Positions 48,691 to 61,753 of a stretch of 64,000 bases of DNA are shown piece by piece. This DNA comes from Epiperipatus broadwayi. Taxonomy: Eukaryota > Onychophora > Udeonychophora > Euonychophora > Peripatidae. How positions within the stretch are numbered: position 1 is the stretch's first letter; each line of letters starts with the position of its first letter. Under the pieces are notes generated by a model. It did no database searches. It had not been told where the DNA came from and saw nothing but the letters and a program-made list of their open reading frames with translations. The stretch lies in the NCBI GenBank assembly GCA_028023455.1, contig JAQFVV010012535.1:1426001-1490000 (forward strand). The letters are read 5' to 3'. The translations under genes were made by a program, and so were the position numbers.

Positions 48691-51440
48691 TGTGTTTTGC
48701 ATACAATATACATACAATATATAATATATTAAACCTTTACCATTAGGAATATATATAGCTAGTCAGATTTATGAATATTGCAGCACTCTTTTATTTAGTT
48801 TAAATCCATGTTTAAAATTATTAATCATTGTCCAGTGTGGAAATTTGTACCGGGTCTCAATTTTTATTTTTATATATCTATTTCAAATGACCAACTTTTT
48901 TTTATCAACTGAGCCAGAGATTTGTATATCACATTTTCACATCAAAATCTCTTACTTCTCTGCTGAGAGTAAGTTAATATTTTAAATGTATGTATAAAGA
49001 GTGAAAGCTGCTCTATTGTTTTTTACTGGACAAGAATTAATAATTTTACACAGATTTAAAATGAACAAAAAATATGCTCTAAAATTCATAAATCTGACTA
49101 GTTACATATATTTTTGAATGTTAAAGGCTTAAATTTTACATATATTTTTTATGATGTGATGTGTGCATTTTTTATGTAGAGTTAAATATGATATGCAATT
49201 TGTCTCTCTTATATATGATATGTGCTAATAGTATATTAATAGTTTAAATATTATGATTATGATCGAACCCCATCACAAGTTTTGGTCAGCTAGCACTTTA
49301 TTCAAGTGTTAGTTGACTCATCAAATTTAAAAGTATAAATATAATTTAAAAAGCAAAAGAATATTTGTGGGCAATATATGTGCACACATTTTTATATTTA
49401 TTCATATTGCTAGTACAATTCTTGTATATTGTAACTATTTTTTGTATTTGTATATATATTTTCAGATATTAATTTTTGTTAACAAAGTTAAAAAGAAAAA
49501 AAAAACTAATTAAAAACATATGTTAATTTATTTTAATTTAATTTATAGATAAAAAAAAAAATTCTAAGATTTCATTCATTTTCTTGGGGATACATTTTTT
49601 GTAGAAAAAAATTAAACAGTGTTTAATGTATTGGTGTCTAATCAAAGACATTGTTGTAGTCAAATCTCTATAATTCCTTTTTGTTGGAAATTAAATGATT
49701 TATCTCTTGATATAATTTTTTGAAATTATTATTTTTTTAAATGTACCAAGAGATTATATCAAAATTTAATTTATAAAATGTTGATAAAATTATTGAAATT
49801 CGTTTTTTTTTTTGTAAATGTTTCAAAAGGATTCTTCTGGAGCTGGTTAGAAAAAAAAAATTAATTTAAATCAAAAATAAAAAGTTACATTTTGTTCTTT
49901 TGTGTGTAGTCTATAAGAAAAGAGGATTTTGCTTTATGTGCAGTCAGAGACAGTGAATGGGACAATTCTGTCAGTGACAGACAATTCAGTAAGTGTTACA
50001 ATTTTATCAGCAGCAGAAAATTCAGTAGTACTAAAATTTTGTCAGGTGCAGAAAAGACATAAGTAAAAGCTACTATTTAGTGGAGTGGACTATCATCTAT
50101 AATCTGGTAGAAGAAAATAAAACAAAAATGCTGCTGGAAGAATTAAGTAAGCTAAACAAAATAGAATAAGAGTTCACCTAAGTAGACCAGATCTAATCCT
50201 CAAATAATCACCATATAATCTGTACCATTATGCTGAAACCTGTCTAGCAAGAAAAAGTAGCAGAATCAGAATTGTCTCTCCTGTTTGTTGATGCATATTT
50301 GAACAAAGCCTTATAAGTTGGAGCATGCCAGGGAAGTTTTGTTTTAGGCTAAGAAGAACAGGGGGAAACAGTCATCACAGAAGCCAACATTATGTACTGA
50401 CTGGTATGAATAATTTTTGTAGATGAGTCTTTTAAATATTTAGAGAGAGTAGAAAGGAATGATGTACAACCCCTACCCTTTTTGGTATAAGTGAGAAAAG
50501 AACATTTAAATTTATTGTTGTTTTTTTTGGTCTTATGTTTTTTTTCTTGTTACTTTTAGAAATATATAGTTTTAAAAAAATAATATCTTATCTAAATTAA
50601 ACTATAAGTATCAGAATGTATATATGTGTATAGAGTTAGATCAAATGTATGTATATATATATTTATTGTTAATGTAAACAAAGAGTGAAAGTCACTCTCT
50701 CCCAGACTATGACTTAAAAGCACTCTAAATGTTATTAAACTCATATTAATTATACATGATTGGAGACGACATCTCACTTTTAACATCTCAATTGTAATAA
50801 TTAAACAAGGTTTAATATGTAAACAAAGGAAGCAAATCATCCTCTTCCAAGCTATGACTTAAAAGCATTCTAAATGTTAAACAAAAATCAAGAATAGAAT
50901 GAATCCACATATTCTTGATAACTCTGGGGCTTTATAAAATGCTTTACTTTGGCTAAGCTTAGCCAACCCTGGTGAAAATGGTTGTCTAGATAGGGTGATT
51001 AGGAAATATAACTGATGGCTGTCACTTTAATCATTTTTTTAATAATAGAATTAATGAAATTGCCCAATCTTCTAGTTGAGCTACAGGGTTTGAACTCAGC
51101 AGCGATGGGTAGAGTAGTTCCTGTTACAATATTTATGCATAATTGATTATATCTGTGATTATAGTTTGAAAACAAACAAATCATATCCATTATAAGATTA
51201 AATGTTCAACTTGGTCATTTGACAAGAGCATTTTGATATTAAAAATACTTTTATAATGAGTGAAAGCTAATCTTGAGTTTTTGCACTGAATGATAATTAA
51301 TAATCATATCTTTAGATTTAAAATAAATGAGCATGATTGGTTACAAATATATATATATATATGTATTCAGAGTTAATTCTTTGGTAACTGTGAACAACAT
51401 ATTAAAAATAATTGTATTTATTTAAATTTTCATATGTAAT
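48691..51440. other. No recognised gene
   Basis: AT-rich. A ~55-bp direct repeat (CTATGACTTAAAAGCA at about 50707 and 50857) was seen. A B-box-like GGTTTGAACTC near 51090 lacks a matching A-box. Nothing coding was recognised. Confidence 0.4.
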
Positions 51441-51449
51441 GTCCGATTA

Positions 51450-52890
51450 TAATAATAATAATAATGATAAATAGTTACTCAAAATGAGTATGGCTATTCC
51501 AATTCCAAAAAAAAAAAAAAAAGATAGGGAGAGAGAGAGAGAGAGGAAAAAAAAAGTTCTAGAAATGATTTTTGCAATGATTATACAAAGCAATCTGTGA
51601 ACTATAAATAAATCCACATATAGAATATATTGGACCATTTTTTTGTTTACTTATTATTTTATGATATTGTTTTTTAGTTTCCTCAGCTGAAAACTTTTCT
51701 TTCTGAAATACTTCAACATCATGCCTAATTATCGTATCTTCCCAATGAAAACAATTGACTTTGCAATTCATTAGAATCTCTTTGAGATAATCCTTGTAAT
51801 GTAGATGGAGCCTATCTCCCCTATGAAACTCATGTTTAAGTTCACAATAAAACACCCTTTTAGGAAATCTTCCATTTTTCATTCAATGAATGGGTGATTT
51901 TACTATAGTGGATTCAGTAATATCACATCAAACAAACTGAAGAACATATTGATTGGTTTTATGATTTTGCCATTATATTTTAAAATTTTTATGGAACATC
52001 CATAAATGAAATTTTTTTCATATTTTTATATTGCTCTGATACAATGTCCAAGTTTTACATCCATATAATATATTAAGTAAAATAATAGCTCTATATACAA
52101 CTAATTTAGTTGCAATAGTAATTTGTTAAAAGTAACAATAGCACATTGGAGCCTGTATTGGATCTCAACATCTAAGACCACTTTTCTACTTATAAAACTA
52201 CTAAGATATTTAAAATGTATTACATTTTCAAGTTGATAAACATCCAAATTGAAACTTGCTGAGGATTTTTTCCTATATCACTGGCTGAACCAAGGTCTTT
52301 ATAAGTTTGTTTTAAAACATTAAGAACATTTTGTAAACTGTCTTTTGAAGTAGCAAAAATAGCACAATCATCAGCATAATGTAAATCCAGAAAAAAAAAA
52401 AATTGTTTTTCATTGATTCAAATTAAAAATTCCATCATCAAACTTTTACCATATCTTGATCTCTGTCTGACTAAGCCACCTATAAATAGACCATTGTCAT
52501 AAAAATTGAAAACCATATGGAGCAATTACACATCCTTGTTCAACACCAGTTTTCATTTCAAATGCCTCAGATTTTTGTAATAATAATACTTCTTCTCATT
52601 CCATTATATAGAAGCTGTATAATATGAATAAAGTTTGGTTGATATCTAAGTAATTTCAAACAATACCATAGATCTGTCCTATTAGCTGAATCAAATGCCT
52701 TGAAGAAATCAGTAAAAGCAATATATAAATCACTCCTCTATTGTGGACGCTTTTCTTGCATTTGCCTGAGGAGACAACAAAAGTCATATCTCTAGTGCTT
52801 CTTGATTCTTTAAAACCATACTGAGTCTCTGGCAAACATTCATTTATTCAGTAAGTAATTGCAGTTCTTATAAGTCTTTTCTAATCATTC
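51450..52890 (-). pseudogene. Decayed LINE RT with C2H2-like tail (RTE-X/Rex3-like)
   Basis: Read on the minus strand from about 52880 down: PETQYGFKESRSTRDM, FTDFFKAFDSANR (RT block with the catalytic Asp), LYNGMRSIII, a degraded active-site region near 52360-52380 where the ADD-like sequence is broken, and LYGCKTWTLYQ near 52050. The final open frame 51882-51559 reads GRFPKRVFYCELKH, HYKDYLKEIL, then YSICGFIYSSQIALYNH. These correspond to the family GRLPK..FYGEL, RYKD and terminal zinc-finger-like CxxCGR...SR.GL.SH.R.H segments. A short ATA repeat and A-rich run end the element near 51450. Multiple stops make it inactive. A related tail is at 48340-48690. Confidence 0.7.
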
Positions 52891-55169
52891 AAGATATGAC
52901 CTTATGTTTATGGCATTATTTGGTGAAGTGTTATATCTTTTCCTTATTATTATGTCATTAAAAAAAGCTGAACTATAGATAAAGCAATATGCAGACTCAG
53001 ATAACTACCAGAAATTGGTTTAGATTTTATCGACAAACAAATGACTATTGAAAAGATTTACCACCAAAATAATTGACAATAAAAAGGATTCTACAGTGTT
53101 TTGATTAGAAACATTGTAAAGCTATTGGCAAAAGATCTGCAAGAAGTAAGAAGATATTTGATTCAAAAAATTCAAATAATGGTTTGAATGTTTATATTTT
53201 GAATAAAATCTCTCATCTGTATCACCACTTCAAGATTTTTGCTAGACATAATAATTATGAAACTTTTATACAGCGATAGTATATTAAGAAAAACAAGAAT
53301 CAGTTAATTCATGATAACTTCATCAGTTTTTTTTTTTGTTTTGTATTTTTGCATTAATTTGTGAACATTCATTAAAATAGATTATAATCCTAGTTTTGAC
53401 ATCACTGTTACATCACTTTTCACCATGCCTGTTTTTGCTAAAACTATTAAGAAAATGCAAAATGATGATTTGCATTTGCAGCCTCCAAAATATATGAAAA
53501 CAGTAAACTAAGCTGTTTTAAGACAAAGGTGAAATCAAATACTTTCCAGATGTAAACAAAGTCTCTTGTTATATGGTTTTAAAAATATGCTCAAATGGAG
53601 AAACTCATTTCTACTGGTTTTAAAACTTATAAGCAGATGACTGTAAGTTAAGTATATATATTATTAAATATAGTATTACATATATAATTTGCAGTTTTGA
53701 CTAGAATGCGATTGAGTCATTTTTCATCATCTCTATACTTTCTAGATGTCCAAGCAAATACAAAATGCATAGTTTCAGATATATATATATTGTACTGTAA
53801 GTGAACAGTGTTACATATTCATAATTTTTAAAAATAAAAATTATTAAAATAAAAAGAATCGATAAGTAGCTTAAAGAGTTATAAAACAAAAATTTAAAGA
53901 CATAAAAACCTAGCAGAATTATTTATCTAGAATGATTGAAGTAAATTTTGTTAAAAGAATTATTAAAAGTAGTAAATAACAATCTAATTTAAAAGAATGT
54001 AAGAAACAGAAGTGTATTTAGAAAGTTTAAAAAGTTTTTTTTTATTACCGCAAATCGCCAAAGGGCAAAGCACTAATCATTTATTAGTGTAAGTTTCACT
54101 AGTGTAAAAAAAAGTAGCAATTAGAGAGAGGAGGTAAAATCTAATGAAATAAAAGGTTAACATTAAAGTTCTTTCTTGTCATGAATTTTAAAAGAAAAAA
54201 AAAAGAGATGTGTGTGTGTAAAAGTGAAATTCGATTGAAATATAAAAGAAAAGCATATAAATTTAAATTCACTCAGAGATTGGTCAGCAATAAACAAAAG
54301 GAAATAATAATTATAATTTGCAATAAATGAAAACAATGGGAAGTAATACAGAACAATATCTTATTCAAAAGCTAGATTAATCTAAGCAGGTATGCAGATT
54401 AAGAAAACAATGGAAATATAATTAATTTTGATAAAGGAGACAATGAGAGGGAATCATATAAAAGGACTAAAAATCTATTCATCATCATTCAGACACTGAT
54501 TTCTGATTTTATTTCACATATTTGATTCATGAGTTGATTAATACCATGCAGTGCTAAACAGCCAAAAGGAATAGGAGGCCAGTTTCTGATCCCAGTCCTT
54601 CAGAGCACTAGAAGTTCTCCATTTAGAAGTCATGCCTATATAATAATCTGAGCTGCTAAGGATGTCTATCTCAATAAATGAAGGAATTTAGCCAAGAGCA
54701 AAAGCCATTAGGAAGCTCAAAATCCAACCAGTTAGTAAACAGTTTAACAGAGATGAAGCGAGGAGCCATATTCCCAAAATATAAGTGCAAAAATCCTAGG
54801 TAAATATGAACTTTCTTATTCTCATTCATAAACTGATGTTGACTTTGTTGAACATTAATAGCCACAGTAATTTTGAGTGCTTGCTATAATTATCATATAA
54901 AGTGAACTTTAATATGTGCACTTACTTACATTTAATCTCTCAAAATATCTTTAGTTAAATATGTATAAAGCTTTCCTTGAATAATCAGTATGTAGTTTCT
55001 AGTATGTGTGCATATATAAATGTATAATTAGTTATATTATTCTTATTATCATGTATTTATAAAAGTATGCTAACAGTTTTATAATATTCCTTCTGCTAAA
55101 TATTTTACATCATTTTCTTTTATTATTAATTAAAATGATTTTAAAATAAAGTGTTTGTTTGCTAATTAT
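52891..55169. other. No recognised gene
   Basis: AT-rich DNA without readable homology. Small open frames at 53701-53889 and 54671-54865 on the minus strand show no family features and are treated as chance. Confidence 0.4.
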
Positions 55170-55570
55170 ATTTTGATCGCTTCTCTTACCGGGTATACCA
55201 CCACTAGTTGATCTGTAATTAAGAGCAGGCCTTAAGTGGCTTATTAGAATTTGTCTTCTTATAAATAAACAAGAGAGCTAACAAAGGGTTAAATGTGTTT
55301 ACCTGTCATCCTGGCATGCTAATTATAGATTATTATTAGCTAGCATCTGAGGGTCTACCTCGACATAAATAAAATGCTTTGGATGGCAGGAGGGTTGAAA
55401 TTTAGCAGTTGAGAAGTTTTATTGCCTGGAAATGTGGCTGCAGATTATATTTCTTATAGTTGTAGTTTGGTTATAGGTGCCGTTAATGACCTTCGCCTTC
55501 TGTATTTGACTTTTCCGCTTGTCGGGCTAGTGTGCTGCAATTTAAAAGTGTAGCTGGAGTAGATCGAGAT
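55170..55570. promoter_or_regulatory. Complex, GC-richer block with clustered factor motifs
   Basis: The base composition is less AT-rich and has no homopolymer runs, unlike its surroundings. It contains a forkhead-type TGTTTAC (55296-55302), a POU octamer ATGCTAAT (55316-55323) overlapping a homeodomain TAATTA (55320-55325), and further TTATTA/CTAGCATC elements. No open reading frame or repeat match was found. It could be an intronic enhancer or conserved non-coding element. This is inference only. Confidence 0.3.
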
Positions 55571-56029
55571 TCAATAATAATTTATATTTTTGTATTTAAT
55601 AATCGGAGTGATCTTTCTCTCACCCAGTTCAGTATATACCTTATGGGTTTTAAAATGAATAGAAATATGCCATCCCAAGGATATAAAAGGAAGCTGTGTT
55701 TATATTTTGTACACATTTGATTTTACTTTTGTCCTAATACTTGCTAGATATGTTTGATACCACAAATGCAAATGATTATTTTGCATTTTCTTCATGTTCT
55801 AGCAAGACAGAAGTAGTGAAAAGTAATTTAACAATGTTTTATTTATTTTTTAACTTATATAAAATATTAACAATACTAAATATTTCTTGTATAACTGTAC
55901 TGAATATGTTCCATGTATTCAATAAAATTGTACTATTTTAATGAATCATTTTGTTTATATTTATTTAGCACATGAATTGTTTTTTTTTTTTTTAACAGTT
56001 AACTATTCACAAACATTATAAAGGAATTT

Positions 56030-56945
56030 GGTGTGGAGGTTTTAACCAGGAGATAGATTCAGTATAGCTTTAGTAAGTCTTTCAATTTTGTTACTGTATA
56101 CTTGATTTGACAGTAATTAACTGTTTCATGATTTATGTCTATCACAAATATATAAGTCAGAGGCTGTTAAATTCCATTTTTTAAGCAGATAAGTCATTAA
56201 TGAGACTCTACTAAAGGCTAGGAAAATCATACCTAATTAGTTTTACTGATGGATCTAGAAAAAGATGCATTGTCTGGGATTTCATATGAAATCTGTATTT
56301 TGCATCATAATTCTTTAATTATTTGAAAGATTTTTTGGTTGAGCGTCCAGAAAAGAGATTTTGATCTGAGGTTTGTCTTATATAGTGAAGCTAAATTTTG
56401 AATTGGTGATAATTCTGATATGTTTAATAGCTTTTTATACATTTTCTGAGAATCAACTTCTTTTCTGATTTCTGTTGGGGGAATATGTTTTAGAGAATAG
56501 GGAAACCTCTATAAAATATTGGATTTAAAGTATGCTAGTTATATTTCTTCTCATAGTAATTCAGAAGTTTACTGTGAACACTTTTTCTCTAAACAGGACC
56601 TCAGTATTCACCAGTAGAATAAACTAATGCTAAAGAAACTATACTATTTACATTATATTCCTAAATAATGGCTGCCTACTTTCCAAGCAGACGGTTCCTG
56701 TAAATTATTTTAGATCTAACATTTGTAAATGTGGAAAATAAGTTAAATTTATTCTTAGGTTGTATGATACAAGGCTATATTTTGGTCTATTTTTGCAGAA
56801 GATTGTATTCAGTCAATAAGTTATTTCCCTGACATTTAGATGAAAAGTTGAGCATATTCTTATTAAGAAATTTTTCTGCTTCTAAAAAGGATCTCTTTTG
56901 TAAAGTCAATGTGATGTCATTAGCACAGATGAATTTTTTTGCATT
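56030..56945 (-). pseudogene. Decayed LINE reverse transcriptase, third lineage
   Basis: The minus strand reads FICANDITLTLQKRSFLEAEKFL near 56930, equivalent to the VYADDIALATQ...F.EAE block with the second Asp region altered (ADD to AND). It is followed by NFSSKCQGNNLL. Near 56580-56640 it reads ALVYSTGEY and then RKSVHSKL, matching the ALVYSTAEYC.PVW..S.H conserved segment of this RT group. Stops and frameshifts are frequent and only the 3' half of the RT is present. It differs from the other LINE families in the window. Confidence 0.6.
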
Positions 56946-59356
56946 TTGTATTTGAGATATTATTTTTTTCCTTAATTTTTTTTGCTATTGATATCATAGG
57001 ATTTTGATTATCAGGAATTTGTAATTTTTAACTAAACTTCTTTTATAGTTATAATTTTATCACTCCTGCCAAATTTTGTCAATTGTAGATTTTTATCATA
57101 TTCAATAATTCAATTTTACAAGAAATAACTATTTTGAGTTTTAATTTTATAAAAAGAAGAAAAAAAAATCCACCAAGATCTTATAATAGAAAAATATATA
57201 TTTATCAACAAAACATGAAAGAAAATAAATCACTGAGTATAAAATTATTACTTTTTATAAAAATTAAATAAAAATATATATTCTTATTCAATTAAGAAAT
57301 ATATAATTAACTCAGCAATATTTGACATATAGAAATAATAGAATTATTTGAACAAGTTTAAACTATATCTGATTTTTTATTTCTCTGAAATTTTTCAAAA
57401 TTTCTTTATTTAATTTTTATTTCCAAAGTTGCTTCTCAGAAATTGGATTTTCTATTTAGAAGCAAAATTGTTTATTGTATAAAATTCACATTTGGATTTT
57501 GTGTACTAGATCATCTTATCTGCTTTTATCTCCAAATTGGCAATTTTATATCAAAATTAAATCCTTCAGTTAATCAATAATTCAGTCATTCATTTTTTTT
57601 TTACTATCTCTTATTATTGCTCTATCACTGATTTTTGTGTTTTTTTCTACTGATACTATTAGAATTACTGTTCTTTTGAACTTGCACTATTTTTTTTTTT
57701 CACTTATGTTATTCAGTTTTTTAAAATAATATGTAATCTGTTAACCAATAGATTTTCCAAATAGAATATATATATATTTAATACTCATTATTCATTAAAA
57801 AAAAAAAACTATTATTGTTATTGTCTGAATTTTTTATATTGTTTTTTTTTTTTTTTAAATTAATCTAATCATTAGTAAATAAAAGAGTAATGTAAAAAAA
57901 AAATGATTTTTTATATTGTTTTTTTTTTTTGTAAATTAAGTGAATTAAATTATTTATGGTGAATGAAATACTTAAATGTTGTAATCATTTATAAGAATTG
58001 TATAGAAATATTATTAAGCTGAAAAGAATTTTGAATGAGATTTTAATTTAGAGAGAAACATTAAAATTTCAAGTAAACCGTGATGACAGTTCATATGTTT
58101 GATAAATGTACAATTTTGAGGGCCTATAATTCTACCAAAGATGATCTGATAAATTTCATTAAGAATCTTTATTTCAATTTTTTTTTTTTTTACTTATAAC
58201 GTGGGAAGCGGACATGATGCTCTTAACATTGTCATATTTTGGTTCAATTCAGCGAGTTTTTTTTTGTAGCAGTTTTTTGATAAATTGTCATAATATTAAA
58301 AATTTGGGACCTTCCTGTCACGGATCATGATGTAGTGGACTATTTCCAAATGTATGAGATCCTGCCCTTCCAAAAAGTATGTGTTAATAGTCACAATATG
58401 ATTGCATGCTACTGACATGAATAAAGTGTAAATATTGGATTTATATTTTTTTCCATTTTTTTGTTAATAAGTTAATCCAAAAAAAAAAAAAATTAATTGT
58501 AAATATTGTAATTAATTTTTCCACAATGATTTCTTTTTTAAAAAATAACAATAATAATAAATAAAATATAAATAGTAAATATGATGTTTCCTAGCAAGCA
58601 TTTTTTTGTAAACATTTGGATGGGGGGCAAAACTATAGATTTATCAAAAATACAGCTTGCCATTTTGGTTTACTTGAAAACTCACAAGTACCAAAATTAT
58701 TTAATAGCTTTAGTAATATACAGAAAATATGAAAAGTAATAATGTTATTATTTGCTAATATTTTATGACTCTAGTATATTAAAATAAGAATCACAATCCA
58801 TGCATAATGTTAATACAATAATATTTTAATGATTTAAATCAGAATATTTTAAAATCAAATATTGTATTGATTCTATTAAAAATTATTGAAATATCTTTAA
58901 TTATTATATAAAGTACTGAAATTTTATTTTTTCTTCTATATAATTTTATTTGCTTTTATTATGATTGCTATTGTGACTGCTGTGTGTGTGGGAGGGGGTA
59001 ATCTAGACAACGTGGAGATATATTTCATAGCTAAAAAAAAAAAAATTAGTGTGAATAAAATTGCTTTTATTTATAATTCACAAAACTTATTTTTATTATG
59101 TTTGCATATAAAATAATCTAATATGTATGTATATATATTAAAAGTCAAAAATTAAACTATTCATTAAAAATAAATAAATTATACCAAATTCAGAATTAAA
59201 AAAACTATCCAAAATATAAAAATTAGAATTTCACAACCACTGGTTTCAGTCTCATGGCAGACTTCTGAAATGTAAACAAATACAAACATGACACCAGAAT
59301 ATACGAAATTCATGTCCAATATTTCTCAATTACATTCCACTTATCTTTAATACTGC
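56946..59356. other. No recognised gene
   Basis: Very AT-rich with many homopolymer runs (57600-58500). A patch at 58200-58440 is more complex and ends in GAATAAAGTG, a possible poly(A) signal, but no linked coding sequence is visible. Confidence 0.4.
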
Positions 59357-59987
59357 TGTGTTTATTTGTGATAATAATAAAATACAGACTTTTATAAATA
59401 CTATTGAATATTTATGTATATAATATTTACAATTCTATATAAGTCTGTTTAAATCTGTTCTCGCCTACATATATTATATACAGATTATTTACAATGATGT
59501 TTGCTATACTGTTTGCCTGATATGTTGAATTGGTAGAGCATTTAGTTGCCATGCAACTATGAGTGTAAGGAACTGAAGGTCCAAGCTGTATCATCACAGC
59601 TTACCTCATGTGTTAGATATGGTGACATTTTCAGATGTTCTGTGACATCATGCCTTGTGTCTAGTTTACATTTAGTAGTTTCCAATTTTAGCGTGAACTT
59701 GCCTTTCAGCTTTAGTCATATAGTGGACAACATGCATATTGCTGTCCAGCTCGGACAGTAATTTTTGACTGACTTTACCACCAATTGAACTGACTATTTA
59801 TAGCCAGACCCCTCCCATAATGAAAACAATCAATTTTATTGAGAATCATCACCCATTGGTCTGTATCTGTTATTGGATATATGTTATCTGTTCTTACATC
59901 TATTGGTCTATGATGATGAATGCTCAATCCAATCAAGATTAGATGAGAAATCTGAACTAGTCCATTAATTAAAGTTGAGATATAACA
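59357..59987 (-). repeat. 3' LTR of the Ty3/gypsy provirus
   Basis: It pairs with 61754-62352. Minus-strand start is TGTTATATCTCAAC; TATA box is TATAAATA (rc of 59795-59802) followed by GTCAGTTC. The outer end is approximate (TGTG at 59357). Confidence 0.75.
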
Positions 59988-60019
59988 TTATCTCCCCTTG
60001 GCTAAAATTAGCCTGGAGA

Positions 60020-60332
60020 AGGTAGTCATTCAAATGCTTTGGTGGATATCTTTGTTGCTTTCTGGCTTCATTTATAGCTGTAACGATTTTGAAATTTGTA
60101 GACTCATTATTGCTTGCTGGTGACTCTTCACTTTTGGCTGAAGATCTTCATTGTTGGTTGATGAGTCTTCACAGTTGCATGTTGGTTTATAGTTTAATAT
60201 TAGCTTCTTTCTGTGGCTGTGACATTGCTGTCCATTTTGCAGTTGGAACAACAATTGCTTGCAATCTTTAATTTGAAAACAGTTGCTACAAATCAATAGA
60301 TTTTTTTGAACATATGGCATAGAATTTAGCAC
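60020..60332 (-). pseudogene. Pol C-terminal tail fragment
   Basis: An open minus-strand stretch ending near the polypurine tract reads RYPPKHLNDYLL near its end. This is typical of the very C-terminus of Ty3/gypsy Pol after integrase (R-PP-RLxDY). The upstream integrase core is absent. Confidence 0.55.
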
Positions 60333-60599
60333 TTGTCTAGGATTTTAGCACTTTTGGTTTTATGAATTATCCTGCGGTTCAAATCCAATTTATTATCAAT
60401 CACATCTGGGTAGACTCTTTTTAATTTTAATTTTGAGAGACCAAGTGATTGAACCAGTCACAGTCTAATAAATTGCTATGCTTACCAGCAGATACAGAAG
60501 AGACAAATAAATTGTTTTACTAGGCATAGTAACTTTAACTCCTGTTTAACCCAAAAGTGATATTTGATTATTTTGGTAATCAAAAATTGTTTTACTGCT

Positions 60600-60700
60600 A
60601 GGTTGCAACTGATGACTGATTTTTGTATTACTAATAGCCCACATCTTTTTTGACACAATAGATACTGCAGACCCTGTGTCCAGTTCCATTGTTATTGGCA
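60600..60700 (-). pseudogene. Aspartic protease remnant
   Basis: The minus strand at about 60690-60662 reads MELDTGSAVSIVSKK, the retropepsin active site (D-T/S-G-S/A), preceded by INNVPIT. Stops occur on both sides in the wider region. Confidence 0.7.
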
Positions 60701-60992
60701 CATTATTAATAACAATTCTGTGTTTGAAAATTAAAACATGCTTCTCACATTATACAGGCATTGATATTATTTGATTTTACATTATCTTTTTGGGATTTTG
60801 GAATGGACTCTTTCATTCTTTTCTGAGCAATTTGCCTTTTCTTTTTAAAACAAGCAATTTCTAACTGACCGACACAAAATTTCTACATACTGTATACTAA
60901 TGTTGACACTGATGAGTACGTGTTTTACTTTGTTACATTTATAACAAAGTTTTTTTAATTGTTTTTGTCAATTTATTTGGGCAGAATTTTTT

Positions 60993-61250
60993 CTATTGTT
61001 CAGCTAGGTATTTGTTTGACCTAGTTTTTTGATTGACAAATTCAATACTATAATCCATTTTCTTCAATGGATCTTCTTGACTCTCAGTCAACTCACTAAG
61101 AATCATCTGTGAGACAGCTGAGTCAAATGTGATATCAGAGCCTATCAACAGCTTGACTGTAAGATCTGTGGTCTTTCCACAAATGAAACGATCTCTCAAT
61201 GCTTCATTGAGAAAGGCTTTAAATTTCCTGGATTAACAGCAAAATCTCTC
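60993..61250 (-). pseudogene. Gag C-terminal remnant
   Basis: A 68-codon frame (61199-60993) reads RDRFICGKTTDLTVKLL and then ITFDSAVSQMIL, matching the Ty3/gypsy Gag segment (LRDRFVCGL...LLxxxDLTFxxA). It is preceded by EA in the same area. Zinc-knuckle cysteines are not preserved downstream. Confidence 0.65.
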
Positions 61251-61753
61251 TTTTTCTCCCCCTCCTCTTGTTTACAAAGATTAAAGTGTTATCCAGGATT
61301 ATCGTTAAGGGTTTTGGGCAGAAAAAATTTGACAGTAGAGATAATGCTTTTTTAAATTTAAGTTCAGCCTGAAGCATGGCAGCTGCTTTTACTTGTAAGA
61401 TCTCTTACTTTTGAGACCCACAGACAGATACAAATATTAGTAATTTTAATTCAGGCTTTTAAATTTTATTAGCCTGCATATAAGAAAGCACTTAGCCAGT
61501 TTTTATTATAGTCTGGATTAAACTCCTAATGAGCCCATTTTAGCTTATAGTTAACATGTAACTACAATTTTTTATTAACATGTTAATAGTGTTCGCTGTC
61601 TTTTTTTTGTAATCATTGACAAAAGATTTAATGACCCATGGGGGTAAGAAGACCTTGTTATTTATAAAACTTTTCTCCATCCCTGGAAGGGGGGAGGGGA
61701 GTTTTGTGAATCTGATGAGCTCATAAAAGCAAAACTGTTTCTATTAAATTTGT

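Noticed and set aside
51040-51125. tRNA-like B-box GGTTTGAACTC
   Set aside because: No A-box at a proper distance and no cloverleaf pairing.
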